Positions 37,465 through 45,474 of a stretch of DNA of 64,000 nt are shown here, one piece after another (position 1 is the stretch's first letter; the number at the start of each line of letters is the position of its first letter). Position numbers and translations under genes: made by a program. The notes beneath the pieces were generated by a model. The model was given only the letters and a program-made list of their open reading frames with translations, was not told the origin of the DNA and ran no database searches. Source of the stretch: Armatimonadota bacterium (GTDB lineage: Bacteria > Armatimonadota > UBA5829 > DSUL01); NCBI GenBank assembly GCA_020846715.1, contig JADLDK010000041.1, forward strand, positions 59,334-123,333. Reading direction: 5' to 3'.

Positions 37465-38871
37465 CTAGTGGAGGGTGAGGTCACTGTCTGACTGAACAAC
37501 GACACATGGAAAGTCGAACCCCTGGTCTCGCCAGTGAGTGGAAATTCCGCGTGCCGTCACAAAGGCGCCCGCCGGAGGCGAAACCGCGTTTTCTGGTAGC
37601 ACGATGCGTAACCCCTGGCTTACACTGTCTTGAGCCCCGGACCCGTCATCCAGATAGAAGAACCCGCTTCCGGTCAGGCGTACGCGCCCGGCGACCTGCA
37701 CCAGCAACCCACCGTTGTAAAGCGAACTGGAAAGCGCCGTGCCAGTAATCCAACCAACCGGCCGGCCGCCCACGTCACTGCAACGGATGCGCATCGGTAT
37801 GACGGGTTGCGAGCCGCTCGAGCGCGTGAGAAGCGCAACATTGAACATGCGCTCCGGGCCGTCAGCGGAAAATTCACCCTGTAGAGACGCCACACGGTCT
37901 CCGGGAGTAAGCGCTGACGTAACACCTGTTAGGCGTACAGCCGCGGATCGATCTGCGCGTTCGAGCCAGACGTTTCCGGACAGGACGCGCGATACTCGCA
38001 GATCCTGAGCAAGCTCTACAGGAGCGTAGTCTGGAGAGTTGCGCAGAGCGCCACCGAGTGAGGCGTAACTGTGAAACCGGACAGACTCGCCCATCGCGAG
38101 AAGCGTTGCAACGGCCGGGTTGCCAAGTGTTGATGCGATGCCGATTCCCGGACCGGACGGCGCCGGTTGAGACGGTGGAATAGGGACAGTCGAGCTTACA
38201 GTCTGGGAGACGAAGGAGTCAAGGCTGGCGCTTTCCCCCGGGCCATCCACCGAGCTCCACTTAGTCTGCGCAAGGAGAAGCGAATTACGGAGGGACCCGT
38301 AAACTGCTTCATCTCCAATAAGTGGCACGCCGGAGGAGCCAAATGGCAACGAGTGCAGGAGGTCTGCGACTGCCGGGGCGTGGCGCAAGTCCTGCACAAC
38401 TCGCCACCGCCAGACTTCCCGGTGGTTTTTCGCACTTGAAGTCTCACCTGGGAGCTTTGCCGGCGTCTGAGTGTTGTAATCGAGCGTCAACTCAAACATT
38501 GTCCCTACTGGCAGATGCAGAAGTGGACGCCAGAGCGCAACGGCCTGGCCAGACTGAACGGTTTCGCCCGCTAAATCTGGGCAGGTTGGGCAGAACTGAC
38601 GCATAGTGACATTCGCAAGCGTATGACTGATTCCCACCTGCGCCGCAGCAACAAAGTTTGACCAGTTAGTCCCAGGATCGATAGCCAACACGCCGGGCGC
38701 CGCAACATCGCCGTACGTGGAGCCGAACCTGCCGCGCCACTCCAGTGGATAACCGTCCGAAAAGACGTAGTTGGCAGGCCACAGCGGAACGGTGGGGTGA
38801 GTAATCTGTTCAGAGGCGACAGCGCAGGCAGTCAGCTCTATTGCCAGACAGACAAAGAGGGTGAACTTCAC
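37465..38871 (-). CDS. Secreted protein of unknown function with C-terminal OB-fold-like 'DDGSG' domain
   Basis: 468 aa, signal peptide MKFTLFVCLAIELTACAVAS. The first ~190 residues are paralogous to the preceding gene's product (shared pattern PGVL-x-I-x-PG-x-NWSNF-x2-AA, then RPLLHLPVGTMFELTLDY against WPLLYEPAGTRWELTIIY). The C-terminal half holds two OB-like stretches, DLRVSRVLSGNVWLERADRS and VAGRVRLTGSGFFYLDDGSG. The latter motif recurs in at least three other genes in this window. Coupled by ATGA to the upstream gene. No function can be assigned; a cell-surface or secretion-associated role is a guess. Confidence 0.6.
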   Translation of the reverse strand: MKFTLFVCLAIELTACAVASEQITHPTVPLWPANYVFSDGYPLEWRGRFGSTYGDVAAPGVLAIDPGTNWSNFVAAAQVGISHTLANVTMRQFCPTCPDLAGETVQSGQAVALWRPLLHLPVGTMFELTLDYNTQTPAKLPGETSSAKNHREVWRWRVVQDLRHAPAVADLLHSLPFGSSGVPLIGDEAVYGSLRNSLLLAQTKWSSVDGPGESASLDSFVSQTVSSTVPIPPSQPAPSGPGIGIASTLGNPAVATLLAMGESVRFHSYASLGGALRNSPDYAPVELAQDLRVSRVLSGNVWLERADRSAAVRLTGVTSALTPGDRVASLQGEFSADGPERMFNVALLTRSSGSQPVIPMRIRCSDVGGRPVGWITGTALSSSLYNGGLLVQVAGRVRLTGSGFFYLDDGSGAQDSVSQGLRIVLPENAVSPPAGAFVTARGISTHWRDQGFDFPCVVVQSDSDLTLH

Positions 38872-39716
38872 CTTTCACCCTCCCGCGGATGCGCCACCGG
38901 AAGGCGAGAGAGCACATAGGCCACTTCAGTCTGCAGTTTGCAGCAGGCCGGGTGCTCCGAGCTCTGGACAACGCCGCCAGAAGCGCACCCTGAAGCGAGC
39001 GCCTGGGCTATTTGCTGGAGGGCTGAGCGCTGTGCCGCTGAATCTCCGCTCTCTTCTGACGTCAGCGCTTGTTGTGAAAGCGGGATCAACAGACTCGCTG
39101 CTATGTCTGAAAGCGCCGGAGAGCCTTTTCCGCTAGAGTCTGTCTCCCTCAGTAGCTGCAGAACCAGCCGCACGCAGCGCGTGTCACTCGCCAACAACCA
39201 TGTCCATTTTTCGGTGTGGACAGTACCGGGCGGATTTGGTCCGGTTCCGTCATCGTCATAGGGCACGCTGGTGAAATAGATGATCGTCAGCTCCCATCGC
39301 GTCCCGGCAGGCTCGTACAAAAGCGGCCAGCGCAACCTGACAGTATTATTCTGTGTCAATGTGCCAGATGGAAACGAACTGGAACAGGTTGCAGAGGCGG
39401 GACGTATCCGCTTGAGCGTCCCCGCGTGCACAGTGTAGGGCACCCTGTCAGCGGCAGCGCCCAGAAAATTCGACCAGTTTTCGCCCGGAGAGATGTGCAA
39501 CACTCCGGGGTAAACTGGCGTACGCGGAGAAGTGCCGCTATACCCCGCCTGCATGCCTGTCTGTGGATCAATCCTTCCCGGGTAGGCGGAGAAAACCTCT
39601 ATGGTCGCATGACTCAATTCACCGCTGGACATCGCGGGGCAGAGCAGCACAGCGCAAAACACGGCAGCGCGAAACAGAACCATAATCCTCGCGTATCCGC
39701 CAGTGTCGAATTTCAT
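38868..39716 (-). CDS. Secreted protein of unknown function, paralogue of 37465-38871 N-terminus
   Basis: 282 aa with an extended signal peptide (or start at the ATG 39683). Contains YPGVLHISPGENWSNFLGAA and a WPLLYEPAGTRWELTIIY strand matching the next gene's product, then an alanine/serine-rich helical tail. Cysteines at SATCSSSF, DTRC, SGCASGG and HPACC could form disulphides outside the cell. The two genes overlap by ATGA and were probably born by duplication, the downstream copy gaining an OB-like tail. Family not recognised. Confidence 0.6.
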   Translation of the reverse strand: MKFDTGGYARIMVLFRAAVFCAVLLCPAMSSGELSHATIEVFSAYPGRIDPQTGMQAGYSGTSPRTPVYPGVLHISPGENWSNFLGAAADRVPYTVHAGTLKRIRPASATCSSSFPSGTLTQNNTVRLRWPLLYEPAGTRWELTIIYFTSVPYDDDGTGPNPPGTVHTEKWTWLLASDTRCVRLVLQLLRETDSSGKGSPALSDIAASLLIPLSQQALTSEESGDSAAQRSALQQIAQALASGCASGGVVQSSEHPACCKLQTEVAYVLSRLPVAHPREGER

Positions 39717-39988
39717 CCTCAGATTCCACTCCCTTCTTTAGAAAGTGTACCAGCCGGCCAGCCGTACGTAAAGAGATGAGTTGGTGTCTGTGCAACAGGA
39801 CCACGGCAATCGGCTGCGAAAGGCATGCAAAATGCTTGCGTCCTCCGTGTCACGAGAACACACGAGTGGAACGTCTAAAGAATTGCAAACGACTGCTGAC
39901 AGCGTCACTACCTGGCGACACTGCGCATAAAAGCATAAAACAGCGGGGTGTGAACAGAGCCGAAAGCAGGGAAAAACGACGTTGTCTC

Positions 39989-40017
39989 TTGACTTGGCGG
40001 CTACGCAGTGGTAGGCT
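39989..40017 (+). promoter_or_regulatory. Candidate sigma70-like promoter for the 40079 gene
   Basis: TTGACT, 17 bp, TAGGCT. The -35 matches five of six bases, the -10 three of six. The predicted transcript would begin near 40024 and include the RBS hairpin. Confidence 0.4.
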
Positions 40018-40050
40018 AGTTGAGAGTGGGAGTCTATCTCATTTTGACTC

Positions 40051-40075
40051 AAGAACCAGATGAGAGGAGGTTCTT
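40051..40075 (+). promoter_or_regulatory. Hairpin enclosing the ribosome binding site of the 40079 gene
   Basis: AAGAACC pairs perfectly with GGTTCTT across an 11-nt loop. The Shine-Dalgarno GAGGAGG lies at 40064-40070, partly in the loop and partly in the 3' arm, three to eight bases before the hairpin ends and just before ATG 40079. Folding would hide the ribosome site, so translation may be temperature- or factor-controlled. Confidence 0.4.
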
Positions 40076-40078
40076 CTA

Positions 40079-41068
40079 ATGGCTGGATTGCGATCTAAAG
40101 CAGCGCGCACTGCGCTGGGTGCATTTGTTCTTCTGGCTGGCTGCGCGGTATCTTCACTTGCGCAGAGTGGTGTCGTTAGCCCCCGTCTGGGCCCGGATGC
40201 CACAGTCCGCGGTTCTGGAGTGGTCAATATTGGACCGACCTCAGCACTGCCGATGCAACTGCAGGCAATCTTTCACCTGGACATCGCCGTATCTGGCAAC
40301 CAAAGCCAGGGCGGTTTTCTCTGGACAGAGCTGCGCCCTAACGGCGCGCGCAATGCCTATGTGGTGGCCCGGAAGATACTGGGGACGAAGTTCACCTCAT
40401 CGAACTACGCCATCATTCAGGCAGAAGGGCTGCTGAACGGCAGACCTGCGACCATTACAATTGAAGCACTGGACGACCTGGACATGGACTGGATTCATGT
40501 TCATGCACAACCCACTGACTCTAAGCTGCCAGATTACGACAAAGCGGGAGGAGTTGCCCGCGGCGGAATCGTCATCTGGCACCGCCCGGCTGTGACAGCA
40601 GAAGTCAAGGGTGCAGGGTCAATCAAGATAGAGCGGCGCGGCGTACCGACGCCGCTGGCACAGATGGCGCACACGGGGAATTTCGTGTTCTCCGCAGCTA
40701 ACACATCAGACGGCACAACCGGTACACTCCTCTTTCAGGAGCTCAGTCCGTTGACCCAGGTGTCCGTGCTGCGGCCAATTGCGCTGGTGCACATTCCGAA
40801 AGTCACTTCACTGAGAATAGAAGGAAATCTGGCCTATATCCAGGGACCTGGCTTGTTAAATGGAAAACCAGTCTGGGTGTACGTAGAAGCCTCAGATACG
40901 AGCAAGCCGATTGCTATTGGAGATGCAACTGTCCCCAATCCACCAGATCACCTCTCGATTACATGCACGGCTCTGGGCGCCGACAGCCTTCTCCCGATCT
41001 ATCAGGCTGCGGGTGACGTTTTCCGCGGCGACATTGCGATAACAAGGGCGAGCGTCACTGCTCCGTAG
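40079..41068 (+). CDS. Secreted protein with two tandem copies of an unknown ~135-residue domain
   Basis: 329 aa, signal peptide ending at LAQSG. Residues ~43-170 and ~178-325 are an internal duplication: GSGVVNIGPT against GAGSIKIERR, QAEGLLNGRPATITIEALD against QGPGLLNGKPVWVYVEASD, and DYDKAGGVARGGIVI against IYQAAGDVFRGDIAI. The pattern is beta-rich and I do not recognise the family. Strong Shine-Dalgarno, own promoter candidate and a strong terminator downstream, so it is monocistronic and possibly well expressed. Exported, role unknown. Confidence 0.7.
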   Translation: MAGLRSKAARTALGAFVLLAGCAVSSLAQSGVVSPRLGPDATVRGSGVVNIGPTSALPMQLQAIFHLDIAVSGNQSQGGFLWTELRPNGARNAYVVARKILGTKFTSSNYAIIQAEGLLNGRPATITIEALDDLDMDWIHVHAQPTDSKLPDYDKAGGVARGGIVIWHRPAVTAEVKGAGSIKIERRGVPTPLAQMAHTGNFVFSAANTSDGTTGTLLFQELSPLTQVSVLRPIALVHIPKVTSLRIEGNLAYIQGPGLLNGKPVWVYVEASDTSKPIAIGDATVPNPPDHLSITCTALGADSLLPIYQAAGDVFRGDIAITRASVTAP

Positions 41069-41098
41069 AGCCGATTCTACAAACTGTGACTGATTGAA

Positions 41099-41139
41099 GA
41101 GGCCGGCGCTTGTCAGTGCGCCGGCCTCGTTCTCTTCGG
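41099..41139 (+). terminator. Strong stem-loop terminator after the 40079 gene
   Basis: GAGGCCGGCGC (41099-41109) pairs perfectly with GCGCCGGCCTC (41118-41128) over an 8-nt loop, then GTTCTCTTC. The stem is very stable; the T-tract is weak. It may also serve the convergent gene ending at 41208. Confidence 0.7.
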
Positions 41140-41207
41140 CAGTTGATTTGCGATAATGAGCGACGACTGCCAGGTTTGGCAGGATGGGTCTGGAGAAAGC
41201 CTCTGAT

Positions 41208-41840
41208 TCAGTTGCGGCAAGAGCGCTTGAAAAGCCGGCTCCACCCGACCAGGCATGTGGAAAGGGCAAGCGCCGAGGACGGTTCAGGCACGACACTTGC
41301 CTGCGCTGAATCCAGACGCCCTGTGATGTCGGTATTGGGCGTATGACCGTCGTACACAACAGTAAAAGTCTGCAGGCCAATCGCGTGCGGAATGTTGACT
41401 GTTGTCTGGCTGGTTGGACGGACGGCAGAGAATGCGAAGGTCGCCAGAAGCAACCCGGAACTGTCCACGTTTATAGATCCGGACAGGCCACCCCACCCAG
41501 TGTACAACACACATCCGTCCGTGATATCTACATTGAGATTGTCTGGCTGCGGACTGAGGAAACCTTCCACAAGCCAGAATGGCTGCGACGACGCCTTCTT
41601 GATTCCACTGAGGTAAAGCGGGTCCCACGTTACGATAACGTCAACGGCGGAGATCGAGGCTGGAGTCTGCGAAACGGCGAGGAGGTCCAGGCTCAGGGTC
41701 TCGCCAAGCGCAACCGTATGTGAGGAGGTCCGCCAGACGAGGTCGACCGCGGCTGGACACTCGCGAGCGCAGCCGAGAACAAACAGGCTCAGAATACAGA
41801 CGACAAACCGGGCATTGCGACCGGTGCGGATGGAAACCAA
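41208..41840 (-). CDS. Secreted cohesin-like PEP-CTERM protein
   Basis: About 211 aa from the TTG at 41840, preferred because AAGGAGA lies eight bases upstream and a signal peptide follows (ARFVVCILSLFVLGC); an ATG at 41900 would add a cysteine-rich leader lying over a hairpin. The mature part has a cohesin/dockerin-type beta pattern (LGETLSLDLLAV, AVDVIVTWDPLYLSGI, GLLLATFAFSAV). It ends in VVPEPSSALALSTCLVGW and basic residues, the PEP-CTERM signal read by exosortase. No exosortase gene is in the window. Confidence 0.75.
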   Translation of the reverse strand: MVSIRTGRNARFVVCILSLFVLGCARECPAAVDLVWRTSSHTVALGETLSLDLLAVSQTPASISAVDVIVTWDPLYLSGIKKASSQPFWLVEGFLSPQPDNLNVDITDGCVLYTGWGGLSGSINVDSSGLLLATFAFSAVRPTSQTTVNIPHAIGLQTFTVVYDGHTPNTDITGRLDSAQASVVPEPSSALALSTCLVGWSRLFKRSCRN

Positions 41841-41860
41841 CGCCTGACTCTCCTTCAGAC

Positions 41861-41893
41861 ACTGTGAGCAGAGGTTGCATCGTTGCTCACAGT
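41861..41893 (-). promoter_or_regulatory. Perfect 10-bp inverted repeat upstream of the PEP-CTERM gene
   Basis: ACTGTGAGCA and TGCTCACAGT separated by 13 nt, ending 21 bp before the TTG start at 41840. It would form a hairpin in the 5' leader, or be a two-fold operator. Confidence 0.4.
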
Positions 41894-41978
41894 TTTGCAT
41901 GCGACGGGGCAGCTTTGCTGCTCTACTTCCAGTATACTACGCCGGTGGCCTGAGCGGGGAGATGAGTTTTTCTCAAAC

Positions 41979-43025
41979 TCAATGGAGTACAGTGATGTAC
42001 TGGCTTCTTGAGTGCAGTGTAGGCGTTGGAGAAGTGTGCTCCAGCCAACCGTCCGCACGAACCAGAGCTCCTGACGAGACGTTGTGTCCCTGGGCATCCA
42101 CACGGATAAGGTATCCGCTTGCATCATCCAGAACGAAGCCTGCGCCAGTGACGGAGGTTGCGCGGCCAACCAGTGAAAAGACGTGAGACGAAGCGGCAAG
42201 CTCAGCAGGGGGATTAGACGCATCCCGGTTGTTTATGTAAGTTGGAGTTGCCGTAGTGTAAGAGGCAGATCCCACCGAGACATTGCCAAGGCCATCTGTG
42301 GCTTGCAGACCGAAAGAGTGCACTCCCTGTATGGGATCGGCCGTGGCAGAGAACACCCAGATGCCATTCTCCAGCGTCATAGGCTGCCCATCCAGTAATA
42401 CCTGCGACACCCCCGCCCCATCCGTAGCGGTCACTTCAATGCGAATCTGTTGACCGGCGAGAGCCGCCGGCGGTCTTATAAAGGCGCTTAGATCAGGCCC
42501 GCTTGCGTCAACGACAATCTCCGGGCCATCGACAAGCGTCGCCGGTACCGCGCCATTGAAGCTGCTGAACTGTGACGCCGGGCTGCCGGTGCGGAAGGCC
42601 AGGCGGACCGAACCCTCCTGAGGACCCGCTTGAAAGTGAAGATACGCAAGATCTGAGACCAGCGTCGTCTGCTGCCCGCCCGGTGTGATGCCGGCTGCAA
42701 GACTCAGATTTCCCACCTGTGCCAGAATGTTGTTCTGCAGTACTACCGGGTACGGCTGTGCCGTGTAGCTACCGGAGACAAAAGTCAGCTTCTGAGGATC
42801 GTAGGCCACAAACGCCTGATAGCCCGCACATCCCGGCGCATCCAGATTGTCCTGGCTGAGTGTGAAGTCAATGGATGTTCCTGGTTTAACGTGGATGCCT
42901 GGGGCCGGACCGGTAATCTGAAGAGTTGGGCTGGCGCTGAGCCGTACAGCCAATACCAGCGCCACAGTCAGTGGCGCAAGGGCAGAGCGCAAAAGAGTGA
43001 AAACCTGAGTTTGCGTGACAGACAA
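41979..43025 (-). CDS. Secreted protein: cohesin-like, Ig-like and OB-fold-like domains
   Basis: 348 aa with N-terminal hydrophobic segment (LAPLTVALVLAVRLSAS). Residues ~35-170 resemble a cohesin-type domain (VKPGTSIDFTLSQDN, GYQAFVAYDPQKLTFVSG, SDLAYLHFQAG). Residues ~180-262 look Ig-like (RIEVTATDGAGVSQVLLDGQ). The last ~70 residues hold the OB-like block SLVGRATSVTGAGFVLDDAS, kin to the 'DDGSG' domain elsewhere in the window. Exported; function unknown, perhaps surface adhesion or scaffold. Same strand as the PEP-CTERM gene, with 138 bp between. Confidence 0.62.
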   Translation of the reverse strand: MSVTQTQVFTLLRSALAPLTVALVLAVRLSASPTLQITGPAPGIHVKPGTSIDFTLSQDNLDAPGCAGYQAFVAYDPQKLTFVSGSYTAQPYPVVLQNNILAQVGNLSLAAGITPGGQQTTLVSDLAYLHFQAGPQEGSVRLAFRTGSPASQFSSFNGAVPATLVDGPEIVVDASGPDLSAFIRPPAALAGQQIRIEVTATDGAGVSQVLLDGQPMTLENGIWVFSATADPIQGVHSFGLQATDGLGNVSVGSASYTTATPTYINNRDASNPPAELAASSHVFSLVGRATSVTGAGFVLDDASGYLIRVDAQGHNVSSGALVRADGWLEHTSPTPTLHSRSQYITVLH

Positions 43026-43205
43026 ATCGTGAAAGAACTCACTCAGAAGATTACAGACTGACGAATGGTTGAGTTGTCTCTATTATACCACTGCTCGGAG
43101 CGTAGCCAGGGCCGGCAGGTCGCAAGGAACATTAGTCCGGTAAAGCGCACAGGCAACAGCAATGGAATATAATGCTCCTTATCAACGTTATTGTAAGTGA
43201 TCCTT

Positions 43206-43228
43206 TCTCCCGGAAACGATTCGGGAGA
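43206..43228 (+). promoter_or_regulatory. Hairpin in the leader of the moaD-moaE-moaA operon
   Basis: TCTCCCG pairs with CGGGAGA over a 9-nt loop, about 20 bp before the moaD ATG. No T-tract follows. The conserved core of the Moco riboswitch is not visible to me. Confidence 0.3.
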
Positions 43229-43248
43229 TATATTGCCCCTGCCAGCCT

Positions 43249-43494
43249 ATGACCGTTACCCTCAGAATGTTTGCACAGCTTCGAGAAGCGCTCGGTGCGT
43301 CACAGACGGAGTTGACGCTGCCAGAAAACGCCACCGGTCTCGATGTTTGGGCTTGGGTCCGCAGCTCAGCGCCCTCACTTCAGCTACCCCGAGAGGTCTG
43401 CCGCCTGGCAGTGAACTGTGAGTTTGTCTCTTTTGACAAGATACTCAGCGACGGGGACGAAGTCGCCATCCTCACTCCGGTGGCTGGTGGATGA
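43249..43494 (+). CDS. moaD: Molybdopterin synthase sulfur carrier subunit (MoaD/ThiS fold)
   Basis: 81 aa, beta-grasp protein ending in VAGG; the C-terminal Gly-Gly is adenylated and thiocarboxylated before sulfur transfer to precursor Z. VTLRMFAQLREALGAS at the start and LSDGDEVAILTPVAGG at the end fit MoaD. MoaE follows with an ATGA overlap, which separates it from ThiS. No MoeB-type activating enzyme is in the window. Confidence 0.93.
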   Translation: MTVTLRMFAQLREALGASQTELTLPENATGLDVWAWVRSSAPSLQLPREVCRLAVNCEFVSFDKILSDGDEVAILTPVAGG

Positions 43495-43931
43495 CACGCT
43501 TCGAGCTCACTGAGCGGCCGATTGACGTGCTTGCGCTACTGGCGTCCGTGGAGCAGAGTCAGGCTGGCGCAGTGAGTCTGTTTGTGGGGGCTGTCCGGGA
43601 CCACAACGAATCAAAGGCTGTGTTGCGCCTGCAATACGAGGCCTATCCAGAGATGGCGTGCCGCGTCTGCGAACAAATTCTCGCAGACGCGCTGGCGCGA
43701 TTTGACATCGTGAAGGCGGTCGCTGTTCATCGGACCGGAATGCTCGAGGTCGGTGAGGCTGCCGTCGCCATCGCCGTGTCCGCCGCGCATCGGGACGCGG
43801 CGTTCCGGGCCTGCCGATTCATCATTGACAGCATCAAAGAAAGCGCGCCAATCTGGAAGAAAGAGTTCTACGCGGACTCCGCCCGATGGGTAGTGTGCCA
43901 CAGCCACAACGCCGCTGAGAGCGTCCTCTAG
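43491..43931 (+). CDS. moaE: Molybdopterin synthase catalytic subunit
   Basis: 146 aa. GAVSLFVGAVRDHNESKAVLRL is replaced here only slightly from the family form, and YEAYPEMA, VHRTGMLEVGEAAV, and IKESAPIWKKEFY (lysines of the active site) are hallmark blocks. With MoaD it inserts two sulfurs into cyclic pyranopterin monophosphate. Starts within the moaD stop and its own TAG overlaps the GTG of moaA by one base. Confidence 0.96.
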   Translation: MTRFELTERPIDVLALLASVEQSQAGAVSLFVGAVRDHNESKAVLRLQYEAYPEMACRVCEQILADALARFDIVKAVAVHRTGMLEVGEAAVAIAVSAAHRDAAFRACRFIIDSIKESAPIWKKEFYADSARWVVCHSHNAAESVL

Positions 43932-44917
43932 TGGCGACCCTGGTTGACGGCTTTGGCCGTGTAGCCACAAATCTGCGCATTTCCGTGACAGATCGCTGCA
44001 ACATGCGCTGCCGCTACTGCATGCCGGCGAAGGGTCTGGACTGGCTCCCGAAGGACGAACTCCTGAGTTTTGAGGAAATCGCCCGGCTGACTCGCATCTT
44101 TGTCTCACTTGGTGTGGACAAGGTCCGCCTGACTGGCGGAGAGCCGCTGGTGCGTCCGGGACTTGCGCAACTGGTGGGCATGCTCTCCAATGTCCCAGAG
44201 CTGAAGGACCTGGGGCTTACGACGAACGGTTACTACCTGGAGCAACAGGTGTCCGATCTGGTGAATGCCGGACTTCAACGCGTTAATGTCAGTCTGGACT
44301 CATTGAAGCCGGAGGTGTTCCGGGAAATTGTACGCCGCGATTTTTTCGAAAGAGTGATTGCAGGGCTGCATGCGGCAAAGCAGACATCCCTGCGGCCCAT
44401 CAAAGTGAATGTCGTGATGCTGCGAGGAATCAACGACAGTGAGATTGAGGCATTTGGGCATTTTGCGCGGACGGAAGGCTTCGTCGTGCGCTTCATCGAG
44501 TTTATGCCGATCGGCAAAGATGACGGCTGGACTCCGGACAGCGTCGTCCCGACCTCGGAGATAAAGGCACGGCTGGAAACTATCGCTGCGCTTCGGCCTC
44601 TCGAGGCAGACCATCAGTACCCCGCCGAGCGCTACGCGTTTGCGGACGGGCTGGGCGAGATTGGCTTTATCAGCTCTGTGACTGAGCCTTTCTGCGAAAG
44701 CTGCAACCGCATCCGTATCACCTCTGACGGCAAACTGAGGACGTGCCTGTTTGCGCTCGATGAGACCGACCTGCGCACGCCACTGCGCCGCGGAGTATCT
44801 GATGAAGAGCTTGCCGCGATTATCAAAGACGCGGTGTCAAGGAAGTGGGCAGGCCACCTGATCAACCAGCCAGACTTTGTGAGACCCGACAGGACGATGT
44901 CCTCCATCGGCGGATAG
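43931..44917 (+). CDS. moaA: GTP 3',8-cyclase, radical SAM enzyme
   Basis: 328 aa, GTG start in a TAGTG overlap. Radical SAM cluster CNMRCRYC (C23, C27, C30) and second cluster C255-x2-C258-x13-C272, LTGGEPL, and a C-terminal Gly-Gly (SSIGG) required for catalysis in MoaA. It makes the first step of molybdopterin synthesis from GTP. Partner MoaC is encoded as part of a fusion 0.6 kb downstream. Confidence 0.97.
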   Translation: MATLVDGFGRVATNLRISVTDRCNMRCRYCMPAKGLDWLPKDELLSFEEIARLTRIFVSLGVDKVRLTGGEPLVRPGLAQLVGMLSNVPELKDLGLTTNGYYLEQQVSDLVNAGLQRVNVSLDSLKPEVFREIVRRDFFERVIAGLHAAKQTSLRPIKVNVVMLRGINDSEIEAFGHFARTEGFVVRFIEFMPIGKDDGWTPDSVVPTSEIKARLETIAALRPLEADHQYPAERYAFADGLGEIGFISSVTEPFCESCNRIRITSDGKLRTCLFALDETDLRTPLRRGVSDEELAAIIKDAVSRKWAGHLINQPDFVRPDRTMSSIGG

Positions 44918-44991
44918 GCAGGAAAGAAAGCAGTTCGAGACGGCGCCAGTATCAAGTCCTCTGTCTGGAGCTTGACAACGACAGCCGTCCG

Positions 44992-45315
44992 CTACAACTG
45001 ATATTTCGGGACAGATGAATCAATCCGGTCCGACCAGGCGTCAATTCCACCAGCGAGATTACGCACATTCTCGAAACCCGCTCTCTGAAGGATTTTCACT
45101 CCCTCAGCGCTCCTCCCGCCTGACTTGCACTGTACGATTGTCGGCCTTGCCGGGTCCAACTCACCAACGCGCCCCGGCAACTCTCCGAGCGGGATATTGC
45201 GCCCGCCGATTGTGGCGATCTCGCACTCAAACACTTCCCGAACGTCCAGCAACTCCAAATCCGCACCGGAATCCAGCAAAGCCTTCAATTCTTCGACAGT
45301 AGCGTCATTAGCCAT
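44992..45315 (-). CDS. Single-domain rhodanese-like sulfurtransferase
   Basis: 107 aa from the ATG at 45315; the open frame continues upstream but lacks rhodanese sequence. LELLDVREVFECE and the active loop VQCKSGGRSA (C63) match the rhodanese domain fused to MoeZ/ThiF-type proteins. Inside a molybdenum cofactor island and divergent from moaC-mogA, it may supply persulfide sulfur for MoaD, or for the FdhD-dependent enzyme; this is inference. Confidence 0.88.
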   Translation of the reverse strand: MANDATVEELKALLDSGADLELLDVREVFECEIATIGGRNIPLGELPGRVGELDPARPTIVQCKSGGRSAEGVKILQRAGFENVRNLAGGIDAWSDRIDSSVPKYQL

Positions 45316-45474
45316 CGTTGTTTTTCTCAAGTTTCCTTTCTTGTAGTTCCCGCTCAGTTTTTCCGAAGCAGCCTGCCTGATTGAGGATATCGAGGATGTG
45401 CCGTGCTCAATGCAGGGCACGCGCAGGCGATGCAGAGCATGAGCTATCATTGACTGCAGGAGAAGCTACTTCTG

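Larger units (their letters stand above)
39717..40078. other. 362-bp intergenic region between divergent secreted-protein genes
   Basis: No convincing gene. It should hold the promoter of the minus-strand pair 37465-39716 and that of the plus-strand gene at 40079. Visible elements are a TTGACT/TAGGCT promoter candidate (39989-40017), an inverted repeat GAGTC/GACTC at about 40030-40050, and the RBS hairpin at 40051-40075. The left two thirds show nothing I can name. Confidence 0.5.

Noticed and set aside
41861..41893. CRP-like site (TGTGA...TCACA)
   Set aside because: The half-sites are separated by far more than the six bases of a CRP site; a hairpin or other operator is a better description.
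43026..43248. Moco riboswitch before moaD
   Set aside because: Only a simple 7-bp hairpin is visible; the characteristic multi-stem core was not recognised.
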